The notes below the pieces were generated by a model, which made no database searches, had not been told where the DNA came from, and was given only the letters and a program-made list of their open reading frames with translations. From contig CM051463.1 in assembly GCA_028095005.1 (NCBI GenBank), forward strand, positions 77,370,697 to 77,434,696: 64,000 nt of DNA, read 5' to 3'. The translations under genes were made by a program, and so were the position numbers. Of this stretch, positions 59,401 through 64,000 are shown piece after piece (positions within the stretch are counted from its first letter, which is position 1; each line of letters starts with the position of its first letter). Source of the DNA: Rhynchospora pubera (lineage: Eukaryota > Streptophyta > Magnoliopsida > Poales > Cyperaceae).

Positions 59401-62400
59401 GTAGCTGGACAAACCACAATAGAAGGTTTGTACAGGCTGCTGTAGTGTAGAGAGGCAAGAAAAGAGATGACTTGGACGGTTTTACCAAGCCCCATCTCAT
59501 CTCCAATAATGCCACCCACATGTTGGCAGTGCAATTCCCAGAGCCACTGCACGCCAATTCTTTGGTACTCAAACAGTTGATTGTAAATATTGAATGGGAT
59601 CTTGAGACCGCCTTCAAGTGAGATATCTGATGCAGAGCTTGCATCAACTTCTGATTCTTCATTTTCTTCATTTTCGTCATCTAAAAAAGGAAGGAATGAA
59701 AACCTTGATCATGAAAGACCATAATTAAAAACTTAAACTGAGAAATGGAACATGTGCTGAAATAAATTTTCCAATAACATATTTGGCTATGCCTGGAGAA
59801 TTTGCAACAAATTTTGCCAAGTTATAATTTCAGCTATTATACCCAAACAAACAAATCAGAAACAAAACGGAAACAATATGCTTCCATACTGGAGGTCTAT
59901 CGTCATATTTGGTATCGCCATAACCCTTAAAAGATGAAATAAAAATAAATATACTGCTTTTTCCAACAATTATGAAATACAGAAGCTCAAAAATTGAAAT
60001 ACGAGACAAATAAAAGTGCTTTACCAGTAACATACTGTGGTTTCTTCCTCCATTTCTTGCCAGGCAATGGCCTCTTTTTCTTAGCATCATTACATCTCCT
60101 CTTATTATTTTTTTTCTCCTCTCCATCTGAAGCAGGTATTTCAAGCGGCCTTCGCAACCTTTGAAACGGAGTGGTCGGTGGTTCCAGACTTGGTAAAGAA
60201 GCTAGATCCATCAGCTTCGTTGTAGGCCTGGCTTGCTGGATCTCAGCTAGTGATTTTCTCACCCTTGAAATTATTTCTGACTCACGGTTCCCAAAAATAG
60301 AATTTGAAGATTGGGGCTGGGTAGGTCGGAGACCTTTCTCAAAGCCCTTTAGGCTGTGAAATGGGGTCAACAGTCCTTTTCGGACAAGCTCCTCTCTCTC
60401 CTGCAGATTAGGCAAGACAGGTGTACAATAAGGAAGAAATCAATTAAAATCCCAAGAATGATGCATTTCACTTTACCAAAACAAAAAAGAATGTTCACTA
60501 GACATGGTCTTAACATATTATTTGTGGTATAGACAGACAGAGTGACACGTCATGCTTTAAGGTTATTGGCTAACATTTTTATGGAGATTTTTTTTTCTAA
60601 CTGGTAATGTGACATGAGGAAGTGAGAAAAATCCATTGCAAGAAGTTCGCACTCAATGAATGCAAACCACCTTATTTGTGCCTGTGAACCTAATAGTGCT
60701 GAATTGCGTAAAACAGGTCCTTACACAATGACAGCGAAATTAGGAGAATTCTTAATTTCATACTCCTTTTATCTCACTGAAATCACCAATCAAGCATGTG
60801 CTATATACAAATGCAATTTATTGCGCAAAATTATTCGAAAATGTGCAAATTTTACAAGTAGGAAGTTTGCAATCAATGAATGCGAACCACCTTTTTTCGT
60901 CCCTATGAACCTAACAAGGCTGTACACAATGACTGTGATATTCCTAGTTTTGAACATTATCAATTTCATACTCCTTTTTATCTTGCTGAAATTGCCAATC
61001 AAACATGTGCTATATACAAATCCAAAATATTAGATAAAATTAGATAAAACCTGATTATTCGCCAAATTCAGCAATGACTTCTCATTTGTTTCCCCTTTGT
61101 TTTCTTTATCTATTTTTCTTTTGTTCTATTTTTTTTTTTCTTTCAGAGCGAAATATATTCTTTCTGTAATTATGTTCCCTTTTTAATGAAGTTTCAGGGC
61201 TAATCAATTCTTTTCTTTTCTTTCTGAAAATTAGGCGTACCAAATTTACTTTGGAAATGAAACAGAAAAGAAAAGAAAACCATATTCCCACAAGTTACAT
61301 ATATCGAAAAAACACAAGTCTGTATTCTCTTTGGAAGGTTTACCAACCACAAGATAAAGTAACTTAATTTGGAGGAAAAGGAAATATAAATCTTACCGTC
61401 TCCATGAATCCACTTGAGGCGGCATCCAATACTGCATCAAAATCTTCATCATCATCATAAGAAACTGTCTTGAGGTGCCTTTTTGGGCGTGCACCAGAGC
61501 TCTCACCATCATCTTTTAAAACTTTCTTTCTCTTCTTTGGTCTCTCTTCAACTAATTTTTTGAGTAATGTGTCCTCTCTCCAAGAGGGGCCAGCACTAAA
61601 ACCTGAAATCTCTCTCTGTATCTGTGCTTTAGCCCTCTCAAGGCTCTTCAACCGGTCAGTTGCAAGTGCCTTTTGGAGGTTATTTCCTGTTTTGCCCTCC
61701 TCTGTCTCTTCTTCGCTGGTTGAAGCCTCAGGTTTGATGCTAGAAGAAACAGCTTCAATTTCAAGCTCAATTGCACGCAATTTGCTTAGAAGTTTGGTTT
61801 CATTTCTAGACAATTCATCGTCTTCTTTTCTCATGTCAGAGTTGTCATTTGATGCAGAGTCATGTTTGGAATCAGAATTTGCCTGTACAAGATATGATAT
61901 AAAGGATTTATGTATTGTTTATTCCCAGTGAGGCGGTGACAGTTCAAGTATTCACAAACCCAAACCAATGCAACCAGCTGAGACATTTATTTGAGAAATG
62001 AAATGACAAGAGGGTATTTGCTAATCCCAATGCCAATGGGAACATCGATATCTTTTTTATGAAGAAGGGAGAGACTTAATATGGAGCACCATTCCAGCCC
62101 AAGTGTCTTCTCTCCATTTTCTAAAATTTTATTATGATACACAGTTCACAATTTCACGATACTGTTGGATGTTGGTAATGGGTACATCAAACTTTTATGC
62201 TATGTAGAGGATCCCTCATTCAGGCATAGCCTTCAATTGTGGAATTTGATCTTAGTAAATTTGTTTATTCCCACTTCTAGCACAATACAGGAGTACACTT
62301 AAGACCAATAAGTTAAAACTTACAGTAAATTGCATTAGAACTGACTATATACTGCATGCATACAAAAGTATTACTTGGTTTCTGCACAAGGCGCATAATT

Positions 62401-62662
62401 ACAAGGACACAAAGAATCATACAGAACTTAATGCAAAAAATCATCAGTGTATGATTTTTAACCTCCACATTACACACAACAAAACTCGTCCATGTCAATT
62501 TTCATTCACAATAACATACAACACATGTGCATGCATCCTACTTCTCCTTAAAAAAAATGGTTTTACCTCTGATATTATTATTCTTTCGACATCTTCAACA
62601 TTAGCTGAAGTGACACCGAGGCTATTAAACAAAAGCCTCTCTTGGTCCTCTTCTTCATTCAT
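56421..62662 (-). CDS. CHR8: CSB/ERCC6-type SNF2 DNA-dependent ATPase (CHR8-like), six coding exons, intact
   Basis: Exons 62567-62662, 61397-61882, 60025-60400, 58245-59680, 57310-57696 and 56421-57047 join in frame with GT-AG introns to 1135 residues. The product is the plant orthologue type of Cockayne syndrome B, the ATPase that remodels stalled RNA polymerase II during transcription-coupled DNA repair in the nucleus. Visible motifs: Walker A DEMGLGKT (about 380-387), motif Ib region PATLLEQWEREAKTWYP, motif II DEGH (about 512-515), motif III TGAPIQN, the helicase C half (RVLIFTQTQQMLDILE, TTKVGGLGTNLTGADRV) and motif VI DMQARERAWRIGQKRDV (about 796-812). An acidic and basic N-terminal third with a coiled-coil stretch (exon 2) and Lys/Arg-rich nuclear targeting signals precede the ATPase; the C-terminus (LIRLICSFLQERGGSADSVS onward) fits the winged-helix region. 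No lesion is seen. Confidence 0.95.
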
Positions 62663-63330
62663 CTTTAGGTTTCAAATAATTGGGCAATCTATACAACCAA
62701 TAAATTAAGCCCCTTGAGTCTGCCAGAAACCTGTCAAGCGAAACAAACAAAACAATAAATGACCTCTCAAATAATACAAGCAACAAGGTTCACTCAGTAT
62801 TCAGTACATAAAAAAAAAAACAAGGTTCACTCATACCAGACCAGATCAGCATGGTACCAAAGCTTATTTAACAAACCTGACCAGTATGATTTAGCAATAG
62901 AAGTAGATGCTGATACCTTCTCAGAATTCCACTTGGTCAGGTGAGGTGCGATTTCAATTATTAATAGATAGATACACACCCCAATTGCAAATTGGAAAAA
63001 AATTAAGAATAGAAATTGTTCAAGCTAAGAGGTCCCAAATTTAATAGCTCCTTTTAGAGAAAATCGAGATGAATGCAGGTTATTGGTCAAGGAAAACCCA
63101 TCAGAGGAGGAAAAAAAAAATTGAATTTTGTTCGAGAAATTACATGCACAAGTGGAATTCCAAACTGAATCAGTCAGATAGAGAGAGATGAGAGAGGCTT
63201 AAGAACGGATGAGGTATTTGCGCCGCGAAATAAACCCTGTGTTTGCAATCGGAGATCCTCGCGCGCGCTCGCGCTCTCTCTTTCTCCCGTTCGCTCGCAA
63301 TTTCGCTCTCCTTCAATTGAGTCGGTTTAT
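62663..63330 (-). promoter_or_regulatory. 5' leader and promoter side of the CSB gene
   Basis: A possible noncoding first exon with GAGAGAGAGCGCGAGCGCG-like sequence (about 63175-63300) is followed by an AT-rich stretch that may be a 5' UTR intron, with an acceptor-like TGACAG near 62732. A TATA-like TTATAAACC reads on the minus strand at about 63324-63332. Confidence 0.4.
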
Positions 63331-63357
63331 AAGGCAGAAGGGGTCCAAAGTGGCGAA

Positions 63358-63374
63358 GAGGACGACGTCATCAC
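63358..63374 (-). promoter_or_regulatory. ACGT-core motif upstream of the CSB gene
   Basis: GATGACGTCGTC on the minus strand contains TGACGTCG, a bZIP-type ACGT core, 30-40 bp upstream of the TATA-like sequence. Function is inferred from position only. Confidence 0.35.
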
Positions 63375-63379
63375 CATAA

Positions 63380-64000
63380 TTCTTTTTTGCAAAGATCCTT
63401 GTATAAGAAGATTTAAACATTCTTATAAAAAAAAAATTAAATAAATAATTTTCTCCTGAGATTTTATTTGATTTCATTTGATTAAAATTATTTTTTAATA
63501 AGTTACCGGATTTAATAAATTGAAAATTATGATCCAATGAAATTTAATCCGATTATTTTGATCAAAAAAATTTAATAACTCGAATTCCATAAAATTCTTA
63601 AGGAAAAATTCATTGATTCGGGTTTATAGAATTGTCTCGTATTTTGTTATTTAGAACCAAGAAGATATTGTCCTTTAAATAAACTTTAAAATTAAATTAT
63701 ATTTTTCTTTTTATGGAATTTTTATTGGGAAGTCTTGCTAACAATAAAATGAAACTTTAATGTAACTTGTCTTCAATCTTCTCATTTCTCGAAGATCTTC
63801 GCCCTTGTGATTCGGATCACGCTGTTTATGTATTCGTAAAGTATGTTTGATAATAAATAAATAAAAAAGAATAAAGAAATAGCACTTCTTTTTTGTGATA
63901 ATAGTTAAAATTGCTCATCGTCAATAATGATTGATAAAGAACTAATTTCGTGTAATTTCACGATATAATGGTCAACAATTGTGTATGGTTAATTTTCAAA
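63380..64000. other. AT-rich intergenic, nothing supported
   Basis: No coding pattern, repeat or RNA gene is visible to the end of the window. Confidence 0.45.

Noticed and set aside
58627..59680. Frames on the plus strand and in other minus frames over the CSB ATPase exon
   Set aside because: They are shadows of the CSB reading frame.

Overview
This is a 64 kb stretch of nuclear DNA from a flowering plant. The evidence is: spliced genes with GT-AG introns and AT-rich introns; a complete plant-type CSB/ERCC6 (CHR8-like) gene; a plant-only DUF4220/DUF594 membrane-protein gene; pentatricopeptide-repeat (PPR) gene debris; and a dense load of plant transposons (CACTA, PIF/Harbinger, hAT, Mutator-like, Ty1/copia, Ty3/gypsy and several MITE families). 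I cannot place the species more closely from sequence alone. All calls were made by eye, without searches.

Layout. 1-4761 is the 3' part of a CACTA element. It carries a hairpin-rich block with two short divergent ORFs, and a minus-strand spliced gene fragment near its end. It appears to be inserted in an exon of a decayed minus-strand gene (4762-7740). 7746-14778 is a complete but broken PIF/Harbinger transposon (TIRs, TTA target duplication, Myb/SANT ORF1 and DDE transposase, both minus strand), with two younger elements nested in one end. 14782-21460 is intergenic, with hAT and Tourist-like MITEs, a gypsy reverse-transcriptase scrap, small exon-like fragments and a PPR pseudogene segment. 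21463-32510 is a Mutator-like element (9-bp target duplication CTTAAATGC) whose long inverted ends are built from repeated CGTTTATAAAACGCG hairpins. A 9.7 kb Ty1/copia element (22331-32015, 5-bp target duplication TCAAG) sits inside it.

33100-34530 holds a small four-exon gene of unknown function. 35.7-38.8 kb is another transposon and MITE cluster, including a minisatellite-filled Mutator-like element, nested Tourist-like MITEs and a second copy of the PPR pseudogene segment. 39472-41759 (minus) is an intact DUF4220/DUF594 gene. 42-53 kb is mostly AT-rich intergenic sequence with foldback MITEs, a ~320-bp tandem repeat split by a related copia LTR fragment, and scattered exon-like pieces. 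56421-62662 (minus) is an intact six-exon CSB/ERCC6-type SNF2 ATPase gene, with its promoter near 63.3 kb.

Only the CSB gene and the DUF4220 gene are confident intact host genes; the four-exon gene is a reasonable candidate. The most unusual signal is the family of TATA-containing palindromes (CGTTTATAAAACGCG and variants) shared by the block at 0.8-3.0 kb and the element at 21.5-32.5 kb. In the first location they form a shared promoter between two small divergent ORFs, one of which looks like a captured piece of a SUVH-type histone methyltransferase gene.
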